DNA of 64,000 bases from Phallusia mammillata. Lineage: Eukaryota > Chordata > Ascidiacea > Phlebobranchia > Ascidiidae. Below are positions 19,401 to 29,100 of this stretch, in pieces. The stretch spans positions 121,396 through 185,395 of the forward strand of contig QLIY01000068.1 in the NCBI GenBank assembly GCA_003260075.1, written 5' to 3'. Position numbers and translations under genes: made by a program. How positions within the stretch are numbered: position 1 is the stretch's first letter; every line of letters begins with the position of its first letter. Under the pieces are notes generated by a model. That model had not been told where the DNA came from. It was given only the letters and a program-made list of their open reading frames with translations, and searched no databases.

Positions 19401-22390
19401 TGGATTTTGATTTTTCTTGTTTGGATTTCTTGCGCTTTCGCTTTAGATGTTTCTAAAAACATAAAAATAGGAATTTAATATACAACACATTTAGTTATAA
19501 TCTTGTGTGGCAAATAAAGAAAAAAATGGCAATCTTTAAACTAAGGTACTTACAGACTTTAGGGCCAAAAGTTTTTCCATTCCCACAACACCACTTAAAA
19601 CTTTTCCTCCATCTGGAGACAGAGTAGGTGTGTTGGACACTCCTGTGGACATATTTCCATCTGTTTGAAAATAAATGAATTAAATGTGCGAACACGGACT
19701 AAAACTGCAAGTGTAAGGTTTGAATTTTATGGTAATGATATAGTCCTGAAAAATCCACAAAGGCAGAGGTGTACAACTCGGGTCATTTTTTCCGTATTAT
19801 TCACTCCATGCTTCACCACGGACAGACATATTCGTGTATCATATATTGAGCATGTTTTAAACAACCATTTAATCATTTAATAGAACATGTTTTAAGCAAC
19901 CATTCAATATCTGTCATAAGTTCCACAACCACAAATGCACCAAAAAATTCATCCCACGATTGACCCAAGGGCTTAGGATTTCCTGAACTAAAACACTTTA
20001 CAGGTGCCATGTTTAATAAGATGAAAGGCTTAATTGGGCTGACAGGATCTTTTTTGTGTGATCCATACCAAGGCTGTTACTATGTCAAACATGTATGATA
20101 GAACAACAGATTATCTATAATATTGTTCAAAGCTGTATTGCTGTCTGAGTTTGACCTTTTTGGTTGCCAAACTTTGCTAGTTATAGGTGGAAATTGGAAT
20201 ATGTATAATGTAACTGCAACCAACTTTTGGTCAACAACTATGTATGACTCCAACATGCTTGGTTCGGGACCGTGATCCATATTAATCGGTTACACTACTT
20301 GGTAATTTCATCAATAAATACAAGTTCTGTTACAATACCTTTTGATTCAAGACCATCTTCAGGCATATCACTTTCAGAGCTGTCCCATTTGCTTTTTAGC
20401 ATTGCACTAGGTGACATTTCTGATTTAACCACATCCACAGAAGTCTCCGTTTTCTCCGGTGGCTAAACAATAAATAAACATTGATAGAAACCAAAAAAGA
20501 AGAAGCTTTCAACTGCAAAGAATAAGCTTCACCATAATGTCAATCCACCCACACAATTTTTTCCCGATTAATTGCATATTACATTGCCTTGCTTTTTAAA
20601 CATTAGGCATTTTACAACCACATGCAATAGAACAAAAATATGTGGTTGTTCAGAATGCTTTGTAACATAAAGAAAGCAATTACATCACAATATCTATTTG
20701 TTGTTTTAGGGTCGATCCAAGTTATGAATTTATGTTCATTATATATCTATAATTTTAAATTTTAATTTTTAGCATTTGTTCCACAGGGTCAAATTCATGA
20801 CCACCAAAAAACAAATCAATCAGTTTTGGAAAATAGATTAACCAATGATTTGTGTTAATCTTATGTCCAAATACATATATTATGCACAATTGCGAACACA
20901 ACAGTATTGATACCACCCTTTGCCCTTTCATGCATTACTACCTTGTAAAAAATTGACATACAAAACTACTTAACATTAAGAAACACCAAACTAAGAGAAA
21001 AATTTTACTTGAGATTCTGTCGATGCATTTGTTTGAATTTCTCCATTTTTGCTTTCAACATTGAAACTTGATTTTAAAACTGTTTCTGTGTTCTCTGATG
21101 GCAATAATTCTTTTTTCATTTTATCCTCAGATGATCGTTTTTTCTTGTGTTTATTCTTTTTCTTGCGCTTGGTTTTAACTGGTGTCACAGACATAGGTGT
21201 ATGCGATGGAGCTGGTCCAAAGTAATCATCACCAAGACCTTGGCTGTAAAAGATAATGGAAAATTGTTCATTATGATTGAAATGTTGTTTTCACTGTTTA
21301 GACAAGAAAATTATATTTTTACAAAAATCACACCTTGCATCATCTTTACTGACAAAGGAAGTTGCTTTTGATTGCCTGGATTTTCTACAAAAAAATATTA
21401 CAGGGTTTGAAATTTCAATGTAGTTTTTAATTAAAAATCATTGGCAATGTAAAATTTGATGTTAGTATGTATATCAATTTTCAGAAATTCAATTTCAAGG
21501 TTAAATAGGATTTGACATCCACCTTTGACATCCTAGCACTAATTTACATTTGGCTGCAAAAGTTTTGAAATAGATTCTATATGAAGGCCAAAAGAATATC
21601 ATTCTATTTATGTGCTATGAGCACCATTTAAAACTAAACAAGGTTAGAATTGCGAAACTTATCAGATTTGGATTGGCATAATTGTTTTGTGATGTTGCTT
21701 CTTGCCAAACCTGTACAAAATGTGAACCTCTACATATACCTACATATATTTTATAAATTAGATATTGAAAACTGCCATTGCCATGCTATCAATCAATTTT
21801 GCATCATAAGTATAAAATTTTACTTACTTTTTTGGAGTATCATGACCATCAGACCATCGGCCATCTAATCTGTTGTCATTATCAGAAATCTCATCATCAC
21901 TTTGCCATGATTTGTATTTACGCCTGAAAATTAACACATTGGTCATGACAGAGTCCATTCCAAGCTCACATAGCATGCAATGGAAGGGAAAAGTGATCAA
22001 CAAGGACTTCAAATTATGTCCAGACTGTTTTAGTGTTAGAAACTTTCTAATAATTGGAAATTCACACCCAGATCTTACCTTTGCAGCAAAACCTTGTGCA
22101 AAACATTTTCTTTGCTGGAATGTAAGGCAGAAAAAAATATTTTGGTAAATTGAAAAACAAGCAAGGTGGCAACAATGTAAACAATGCACAAAATAGTTAC
22201 TTAACAATTTCTACTGCAACTGTAAGGCTTACCTGTGTCAAAAATCTTGCAAACCTGTTTAAGCAAAACTTTGTGAGAGATTTACCATGGGCCTGGCATA
22301 AACGTCTATGGCAGAAATATAGAGTAACTTACCAATGTTTTGTTCTTCGCCATTCCACAGTAACTTTTAATGTGCATAAAATAAAATTGA
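7426..22390 (-). CDS. Multi-exon Lys/Ser/Arg-rich nuclear protein with C-terminal RS domain (NKTR C-terminal-like)
   Basis: Exons (plus coordinates, last to first): 7426-7534 (stop TAA 7426-7428), 7908-8009, 8278-8427, 8954-9044, 9119-9145, 9687-10832, 11146-11467, 11976-12013 (copy at 11664-11701), 12188-12364, 13029-13124, 13256-13368, 15408-15497, 15572-15673, 19033-19158, 19269-19305, 19383-19452, 19554-19660, 20339-20462, 21009-21243, 21334-21384, 21828-21923. Less sure are 22079-22114, 22201-22254 and 22333-22390. All junctions have gt/ag and matching phases. Visible parts in protein order: basic runs, SKWDSSESD, a Ser/Arg region, VLSWQPPLEFGEEEE, a helical stretch RKRISLLQKVGLK, a Met/Tyr/Gln/Pro-rich stretch, then RS repeats ending SFSYDSSTSSTSLR. 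From memory, SKWDS and W-x-PPLEFGEE motifs and an SYDS-type tail occur in vertebrate NKTR, which suggests splicing-factor-like nuclear localisation. Two poly-C junctions duplicate parts of exon 9687-10832. No start codon is assigned. Confidence 0.7.
8648..8930. repeat. Poly-C junction with duplicated flank (intron)
   Basis: Copy 1 is 8648-8783, the C run is 8784-8794 and copy 2 is 8795-8930. The copies differ at a few positions (for example cttggt versus ctcggt). Each copy continues into different unique DNA on its outer side. Confidence 0.85.
9169..9391. repeat. Poly-C junction with duplicated flank (intron)
   Basis: Copy 1 is 9169-9275, the C run is 9276-9286 and copy 2 is 9287-9391, with single-base differences (tattttatt versus tatcttatt). 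Confidence 0.85.
9392..9686. other. Intron sequence without visible features
   Basis: This lies between exons 9119-9145 and 9687-10832 of the SR-rich gene. Nothing beyond the splice sites is apparent. Confidence 0.4.
9907..10183. repeat. Poly-C junction duplicating coding sequence, in frame
   Basis: Inside exon 9687-10832, the block starting at 9907 is repeated from 10051 after a C run at 10040-10049. The offset is 144 bases (48 codons), so the frame stays open and the protein shows two versions of a segment containing KSNKPS, EKTEPEKQ and TVTQQAQTSM. The two versions differ (AAAAAV versus AAAPV, PSQEK versus PSHEK). The run itself would encode Gly-Gly-Gly. The true exon is probably shorter. 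Confidence 0.8.
10326..10547. repeat. Second in-frame poly-C junction in the same exon
   Basis: The block from 10326 is repeated from 10437 after a C run at 10426-10437. The offset of 111 bases equals 37 codons. Both copies encode EQVTDVKDEIESEDDG, with substitutions (KVHKVAKESVS versus KVCKVAKESVG). Confidence 0.8.
11550..12026. repeat. Duplicated exon and flanks joined by N, with a repeat element between
   Basis: Copy 1 (11550-11713) and copy 2 (11862-12026) are nearly identical and each contain the 38-base exon encoding MQFEHKDNSPME. They are separated by a single N (11714) and by a 147-base fragment of the hairpin-ended repeat family also found at 25965-26570. The exon phase fits the gene once; two copies would not keep a sensible protein. 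Confidence 0.8.
11715..11861. repeat. End fragment of hairpin-terminated repeat family
   Basis: It contains the family signature ttctttcttgaccaaa, an A-rich stretch, and the terminal stem-loop GTCCCCTTC/GAAGGGGAC at 11833-11853 followed by ccataa. It matches the elements at 25965-26570 and 54156-54575. Confidence 0.65.
12475..12760. mobile_element. hAT-like terminus fragment in intron
   Basis: It starts CAGGAGTCACAAAACTTCGACCC and continues with ccagccct and ccggccct blocks typical of hAT elements with CAGGGGTCNCAAAC-type ends. No opposite terminus or target duplication was found, so only a fragment is claimed. Confidence 0.4.
12763..13007. repeat. Poly-C junction with duplicated flank (intron)
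   Basis: Copy 1 is 12763-12879, the C run is 12880-12889 and copy 2 is 12890-13007. Differences include tataaaaat versus tataacaat. Confidence 0.85.
13526..14603. mobile_element. hAT-type element in intron, internally duplicated
   Basis: Termini CAGTGGTTCTCAAAG and TTTAAGAACCACTG are inverted and flanked by AACTACAG (13518-13525) and AACTACAC (14604-14611), an 8-base target duplication with one change. The interior has gggtcg blocks near both ends. A 10-base G run at 14232-14241 separates two copies of about 335 bases (13896-14231 and 14242-14578), so the original element was probably near 730 bases. No transposase frame. Confidence 0.75.
14604..14998. other. Intron sequence without visible features
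   Basis: AT-rich intron between the hAT element and the next duplicated block. No exon fits the phases of the neighbouring exons. Confidence 0.4.
14999..15232. repeat. Poly-G junction with duplicated flank (intron)
   Basis: Copy 1 is 14999-15110, the G run is 15111-15120 and copy 2 is 15121-15232. This and 14232-14241 are the only two junctions read as G rather than C on the plus strand. Confidence 0.85.
15732..15984. mobile_element. Left part of a Tc1/mariner-like MITE, ends at N
   Basis: It begins TA|CAGTGCCGGCAAAAAAA, identical to the start of the complete element at 18074-18469, and follows it for about 250 bases. It breaks off at the ambiguous base 15985. Because the right terminus is absent here and the same DNA reappears at 18074, this is a likely misjoin point. 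Confidence 0.65.
16031..16198 (+). CDS. Lone C-terminal RING-finger exon (E3 ubiquitin ligase, mind-bomb-like)
   Basis: A 55-codon phase-0 terminal exon follows the acceptor tactttaatag and ends at TAA. It encodes a complete C3HC4 RING: Cys10, Cys13, Cys25, His27, Cys30, Cys33, Cys40 and Cys43, with CGICLD, CGHSTCTDC and QCPICRTDI. The chain ends IASKIKLYL. In mind-bomb ligases, which ubiquitinate Notch ligands at the membrane, a RING of this type is also the extreme C-terminus and ends in a similar hydrophobic LY-type tail; NEURL and IAP RINGs are alternatives. No upstream plus-strand exon is visible. It sits inside a minus-strand intron and is flanked by two copies of the same MITE, with an N at 15985. 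Misassembly, or a transposed or retained fragment, is therefore as likely as a real gene end. Confidence 0.6.
   Translation: MEEIKELHKCGICLDANKDTAFTPCGHSTCTDCAERLTQCPICRTDIASKIKLYL
16199..17980. other. Gene-free stretch between MITE copies
   Basis: AT-rich DNA with no exon on either strand. Around 17485-17522 lies cgacgtttcgacgtc...cttcatcag, a motif often seen at the edges of dispersed invertebrate repeats. This block would not belong to the SR-rich gene intron if the MITE-mediated misjoin idea is right. Confidence 0.4.
17985..18073. mobile_element. hAT terminus interrupted by a MITE
   Basis: It begins CAGTGTTTCTTAACCTTTTTAG, with a hAT-like terminus, and has ctcgtaccccctg further in. It is broken at 18072 by the TA-flanked MITE at 18074-18469. 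Confidence 0.45.
18074..18469. mobile_element. Tc1/mariner-like fold-back MITE
   Basis: Terminal inverted repeats CAGTGCCGGCAAAAAAAATC and its complement at the right end are flanked by TA on both sides (18072-18073 and 18470-18471). The right half is largely the reverse complement of the left half, so the transcript would fold into a long hairpin. A 10-base C run lies at 18346-18355 near the centre. It has no coding capacity; a Tc1/mariner transposase would be needed in trans. Confidence 0.7.
18576..18585. repeat. Poly-C run in intron
   Basis: A 10-base run between agcaaaaatacaaaa and ttaaagaaggg. The phrase agcaaaaatacaaaa recurs at about 18648-18662, consistent with a short overlap of the same kind as the other junctions. 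Confidence 0.5.
18808..18994. mobile_element. Pogo/Tc1-like short element (CAGTAAACC family)
   Basis: It begins CAGTAAACCTTGGTTACACC and ends ggattaattgaggcttactg, with internal ccggatcttc, caaatgacttga and tccagacaattttt blocks shared with copies at 26584, 41143, 43742 and 50405. Ends are imperfect inverted repeats. No coding region. Confidence 0.55.
19661..20338. other. Intron sequence without visible features
   Basis: Intron of the SR-rich gene between exons 19554-19660 and 20339-20462. No other exon or repeat end was recognised. Confidence 0.4.
20463..21008. other. Intron sequence without visible features
   Basis: AT-rich intron of the SR-rich gene. Nothing further is supported. Confidence 0.4.
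21385..21827. other. Intron sequence without visible features
   Basis: AT-rich intron of the SR-rich gene between the exons starting KSRQSK and ending DTPKK. Nothing further is supported. Confidence 0.4.
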
Positions 22391-22941
22391 CTAAAAGTTC
22401 AAGAAATTTATTTACATCTTTACAATGGCATTGGGAACGCTTACTACTTTAATACAGGACCATGAGCTGTAATTTTGAGTTGTAAAAACAAGGACACACA
22501 TAAAAAGATCATTGTTGCCACCAAGTTTGCTTTCGAATTGGCTTGCCACATTCCAAACAAAGAAAATGATTTTGCAGGGAAGAAAACAAAACAAAAACAG
22601 AAGTTAGACAGTTTTATTGTCATAGCATGTCCAAATACTACTAGGAGTAGATCTACACACTTACCACACTTTTCATCAAAACTTAACTCAAAAAACAAGC
22701 TACAATGAATTACAAAATTAAAACTTATCCTAACACAAAGAACATACACATAAATCAATTTTTTTCCTATCTTTTTTTAAATTGGAGAGAGCTATGGTCA
22801 TAGGTACTACAGGCCCTCCCCAATCAGATTCTGAAATTATGCATTTACAGAATTGCTTTCGTTGAAAATATTAGCCCAGACATTCTGGCTTCAAACTCTT
22901 TTTGCTGCCTAATTTTTTCACACAGCACCATTCTTTTTCAT
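22391..22941. other. Region between the two SR-rich genes (3' UTR or intron)
   Basis: It follows the TAG of the large RS exon on the minus strand. One AATAAA-type signal (plus tttatt, 22611-22616) could end that transcript. A weak donor (gttaga) overlapping the TAG could instead splice to 22333-22390 in a compatible phase. The sequence does not decide between these. Confidence 0.35.
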
Positions 22942-23079
22942 CTAACTTGACTCTGAAGAACTTGAGGAAGAGGATGATGCTCGATTGGCTCGTTTGGCTG
23001 GAGGTGAATCCTCATCTGAAGAGCTACTTGAGGAGGAGCTGTCATCTTTAGAGTTCTTGTCAGTTTTTTTGTCAGAAGT

Positions 23080-23133
<54 letters not shown>

Positions 23134-26100
23134 AACGTCGTCGCAGGCTTCTTGATCGACTGCGACGGCCATGACGAGCACGATCACGAGATCTACTCCT
23201 TTTGCGATCTCTTGACCTGCTCCCATGCCGGTCCCTTGATCGACTTCTGCGCCGTTCCCTGGAGCGGCTTCTACGCCGATCTCTAGACCTACTTCCACGT
23301 CTGTCTCTTGACCTGCTGCTTCTTCGATTTCTTGACCTACTGCGTCTCCTGTCTCGAGATCGACTTCTTCGGCGATCTCTAGATGAATAATTTCTTCGTC
23401 TGTCCCTGGATCTACTACGGCGATCTCTAGATCTTCGTCTCTCTCTCGACCGACTTCTTCTATGATCCCGAGATCGATTTCTTCTATCACGGTCTCGAGA
23501 GGAATGACGTCTACCATGTGAACGACTTCGTTTCCGTGATATACTTCTACGGTCTCTTGATCGACTCCGCTTGTCTGACTTAGAGACTTTTTTATCAGGT
23601 GAAGCTTTACTATCTGTTTTTTCAGATGTTTGTTTTTTTGCTTCCGATGATTCAATGTTTGCAGTTTCAGCAGTTTTTTGTCCCTCACTAATGTTCATGG
23701 CAACTGCAGTATCTTCACTTGGTTTTTTATCAGTTTCCTGGCCAATATCCACACCCTCCTTTTCATGATGATCTCCCAATGTTTCAGTAACATTTAACAG
23801 TATAACTTCATCCTGAATTGACTCCATAGCAGCGATCTCGTTTCCAATAGTGGTAGCATCTTGCTTCTCTTCAGTAGGCTCCTCTATGTTATTTTCAATT
23901 TCTTGCTGCTTGTAATCTTCCTGAGATTCATTGGCAGGACTTTTTTCATTTTTTTCGGAACCAACCTCAACTTTTTCTTCTGATATTTCAGCATGTTGTG
24001 GATTTTGTGAGGTTTCTGGGTTTTCTTCAATAGCAACATCTTCTTCCATGACCTCCTCTTCAACAATTTCATCTTCTACAACATTCATATCCTCCAGTTT
24101 CTCAGTATCTTTTTCCTTTTCATTCTCGCTTGCACTCGGTGAACTAAAGTTAGACACAAGCAAATTGGAAGTGTTGTATTCTTTCTTTACTTCAATGTCA
24201 CTGTCCGAGTAGCTGTCAGAGGCAGCATCCACATTTTTGGTCTTGCTTCTCTCCTCTTTATTAACTTCCGGTTTTGATTCAGACTTTTGTTCATCATTTT
24301 TACCTGCTTTGGATTTCATTTCACTGTCATTATTCCGGTGAGAATGCTCTTCATCACGACTGCGATGTCTTTCACGACTTCTGTTCCTTTCCCTACGATT
24401 TTCTCTGCTGCGATCATCACCCAACCCATTGTGCCTTGCCCTATCCCTATCCCTATCATACCTATGACCATTGCTCATTTTACGCTCCCTTGAGCGCCTT
24501 TGGACCCTCCCATTTCTGACAGCACTCTTATCATCCTCTTTGCCCTCTTTGGAGCTAGTAAAGCGTTCTTGCAAAGTATCCCGTCGGGAGCTACTTTCAG
24601 TATGGTCTCTAGGTTTTCTACCAGGTCTATCATTTTTATCAGCACTAAGTGACCTGTCTTTGTCCATTGCTGATGGCGAGGTTTGTCTCCACCGACCAGT
24701 TTCCTCATCACCGGATGATTTCTTCTGATTTTCCATGCGACGCTGCCCACGCTCTGCCTCCCTCCAGTGGGGTGGAGTTTCGCTGCCTGTGCGATCTCGC
24801 CTGGACCTTGAACCAAAACGTCCACGGTATCGCGGACTTCTGGATCTAGATCGTGAGCGAGGAGGAGTTCGATATCTCTGTAAAGTAAAAAGAGGAAGTT
24901 TAGACCTCTAGCTTTAAAAAATTATTTACATAAAAGACCATAGAAACTATATTGGCTTTCTGATATACTTCCATTTTATGCATTCTATGTCTATTTACCA
25001 AATTTACTATACACATCTTTTTGATTTACACGTATGATTGTTTTTGCAAACAAAAAGATGGGCCCACGCGTGTTTGTGCGGATTTACGGTAAACAAATGT
25101 TGCGGTGATTTTTAAATCCTTAACAACAAATTTTTAGAAAGCATAAACCCAACAATAAAAAATTTTGTTTGTATTTTTTTGCACTATTATTGTCGTATAA
25201 TAACAAAAACATTAAAAAAGAACGAAACAAATACTTTCAATTTAATCTCTTGCTTTGACCCAGATATTGTCGTCCAAGGTCGGGTTTTAAACACAATTTT
25301 TTTCTAGAAAGCTGTAACAGTTGTGTTACAGACAATTAAAATACGATTTGCTGCAAGTGTATACATAACTTTTCATTTAACTTTGTTTCGCAAAACGAGT
25401 TTTTCATTTAACTTTGTTTCGCAAACGAGTACCATTGACCTGTAGTAACCTTTAGGGTGTACACACCAAACGACTGTTTGACCTTTTGACACCGTTTTCA
25501 ATAGCACGCCGTCCTTGGTGTTCAACAACACCGTTTGACCTAATATATACATGCCTTGAGTATTTGATTCAAAAAAAAAAAAACTACGTCATGGCGAAAG
25601 AAAGTTCTGAACTGTGTTAGTAATACCTACTAATTGACCTTAAGTAACCCGTGGTCATGCAGCGGCCAACCTAACAACGAGCATTTAAAAAAAACTTTTA
25701 TCTTGCAAAAAAGTCAAGTTTATTTTTTCATATTTAGTTTGTTTAACAAAGTTTTGCTTGACATATACGAAACCGAAGCACGCTTATTAGGTTTAAATCG
25801 CGTCATATGTGTGAAACCTTTGCCAAAACTGAAAATGTGAGTGATAACTTAATAAAACGACATAGCATTGCTGTGCAAAACAGCTGATTTCTAATCACCG
25901 AAACGACGTCTCGTAAAACGTCTGTCCGACGTCAAGCTGAGCCCTCCCGCTCTGCCCTATTATTCGTAAACGTACTCTCTTGGGACTTCTGCCTACAGTG
26001 TCTTTCTTGACCAAACGAGCGTTAGACACATTTACGTTTCGGGGGCCTGTGGGTGTGTCGCTGGGTCATTCGGGGTCAAACTTCAGGTGGACCAAGTTCA

Positions 26101-29100
26101 GATTAATATCTAACATATGTCCAAATTTGAATAAATTTGAAGCACTCTTTCTTTACTAAACGACCGTTACAAACCAGCGTTAAAAATTTTACGTTTCGGG
26201 GGCCTGTGGGTGAACCGCTGGGTAATTTGGGGTCAAACTTCAGGTGGACCAAGTTTGGATTAATATCTAACATATGTCCAAATTTGAATAAATTTGAAGC
26301 ACTCTTTCTTGACCAAACGAGCGTTACAAACGAGCGTTTAAAAATTTTACGTTTTGGGGGTCTGTGGGTGAACTGCTGGGTCATTCGGGGTCAAATTTCA
26401 CGGGGACCAAACTCCGATTAATAACTAACATCTGTCCAAATTTGAATAAATTTGAAGCACGCTTTCTTGACCAAACGAGCGTTACAAACCAGCGTTTGAC
26501 AGAAAAAAGAAAAAAAAATACGGACAAAAACAATATGTGTCCCCTTCAGGGAAGGGGACCCATAAAAATACACAATGTATTATACAGTACACCTCGGATA
26601 ATGTTTGGACCCAAAAATTTGTCTGGATTAGGCGAAGAGCATTAACCGATGCTGATTAGTTCAAGTCCTACCACATTACAAATCATTTGTACCTCCAGTT
26701 TTGTCCAAATTAGGCGAAAAATTTGACTAACCGATGTTGATTAGTTTAAGTTTTACCACATTACAAATCATTTGTATCTCAAGTTTTGTCTGAATTAGGC
26801 GAAGATCTGGATTAACTGATCTTTACTATACTTTCATCACTGAAACTTACCAATGCACCACGGCCCTTGATTTTTCGTCCTGATCTTGTTGTCCACTGCC
26901 TTGATTTCCTATCATCAGGAGTTACATCTGATGTCCTGCAAATAGAACAACAAATTTTGCAAATTAAAAACGGTCAAGCGCAATAGCAAAAAGCATGTAC
27001 AAGAAAACGAAACAACAAAAATACATCCGGGGAAAAAAAATTTGGTCTTTTTTTCAAGTTTAAATAGCTGCTAAAACACTTTATATCTCACTCATGAGGG
27101 GTTGATCTCTGAAGAAACTTGTTTTCTGGGATCTCAGGCACCTCCTCAGGGGTGATAGAGCTGTATGGAGTAGGCTCAGTTTCTCCAGGTTCATCTTCAG
27201 ATCTGTAAATACCAGTTTGTCAATTATCTCCAATTCAAAATACACAGCACAAAGTTTTCAATAAATGAATGAATACATTTTATCACTTTTTGGTAGAAAC
27301 CAGTCCTCAAAGCCAGGTTCAATTCTCAAAATGCACAACTCTGCTGAAACGTAGCCCAAAAAGTGCAACTACAAAGTAAATCAAACACTAGGCCAAATTT
27401 ACTGTACATTAAGTGCTTGTCAAATACAAGTAAAATCGGAAAAAGAGAGTAATGTGGCCTGTCCCAAAAGCGCAATCTGAAACACATGATATTAACATTC
27501 AGTTGTTCACTCAGAACAACTTTAGATTGTGTTGTTATTCTTACTTGTGTTGTACAGTGTATGCATAAATAAATGTGTGTGTTTTTGTTTTGTTATAATT
27601 CCTTTTTCAATTTCGTTCCTTACTGTTTTTAATGTAGTGTTAAGGGTGCAACTACTGCATCTTATGTTATGTCCTTTAATGTACAAATTTATTTTTGCTT
27701 TGGCGTATATTCAACCCTGAGGTTTTTGCAGCCGTTGTGTCATTTTCATGCCTGGTTTCAAAAGTAATACAATACAATACAAACCCCATGCCAAAAACGA
27801 AACAAAATCATAACCCCGGTAACACTAGTAAAAATTGTGAAACTATGTGAATAACATACTCTTTAGCTTTCTTGTGTTTCTTTTTGTGCTTCTTTTTTTC
27901 CTTCTTGTGCTTTCGTTTCTTCTTTTTCTTTTTAATCTTTTCATCTTCTGAGTCTGATTCAGCTGCTGACGACTGTGCTGAATCATCAGTGGAAACAGAC
28001 TCTTTCTGTTTTTCTGCACACAAGGATCAATGTCAACCGTACTAACCAAAAGTGGCCAACAACAGTATTTTATATGTTCAGTAATAAACATTATTCTATC
28101 TATTATGCCCAGCTTCATCCATAGTTTATAAAGAAACATAATGGCCCAAATAGAACATGACAAAAAAAGACATTAACTAACAATGGAAAGAGAATTTGCT
28201 GAAAGAGCACAATGAAGCATATTGCTTGTTACGTCTATTTGGGCAGTTATTTTCCTCACTAGACTTATGAACAGCTCAGTGTATAGTGGCCTAAAGTTCT
28301 CATTTGTAAAAAAAGTTGTTTTGGGCTTTGGCATTTTTATAAAAAAGCAAACATGCAATTAACTTGCATACAATTTTTGTGTGATACATACTTTGTTTCT
28401 TTTGCTTGGAGGCCAGCACCAGTTCACCACAATGAGAAATTTTGCACTCTTTTAGTGGTTTGCTGTTGGTGTCAGTTTTCTGAGATTCCACTTGTTTCAC
28501 AACCGCTTCACCACCCACAACTCGACCAAACACAACATGTTTACTGCAAAACAAGTAAAAGCCGGCTTGCTCCAAGCGTTTTTGTTGCACAATAACCACT
28601 ATGTTAGATAATGGTTTAGCATTAAACTTACCCATCCAAATGTGGAGCAACTTGGGTCGTTCTGTGAAAAGATAGAAACGGTTTAATTTGTATGATAGAT
28701 AATATATACATAAACTTCTGTATGTCTTTCTCAATCATACACCTTACAGTTTCATGAAACAAATTCAGGTGGTTTACAACGCGCTACAAATTCACATCAA
28801 TGCTGCATCTTTTCTATCGTTTTTTTTTACGTGTCGCTTGTTTTACACCTTTTAATCAATATTTTCGTGGCTCAAATGGTTTAAAACAGGTGTAACTCCC
28901 CCCCCCCTTTCACAACCGCTTCACCACCCACAACTCGACCAAACACAACATGTTTGCTGCAAAACAAGTAAAAACTGGCTTGCTCCAAGCGTTTTTTGTT
29001 GCACAATAACCACTGTGTTAGATAATGGTTTAGCATTAAACTTACCCATCCAAATGTGGAGCAACTTGGGTCGTTCTGTGAAAAGATAGAAACAGTTTAA

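Noticed and set aside
23202..24849. Several plus-strand frames rich in Leu/Arg or Ser/Phe
   Set aside because: They are antisense shadows of the RS and acidic repeats of the SR-cyclophilin exon.
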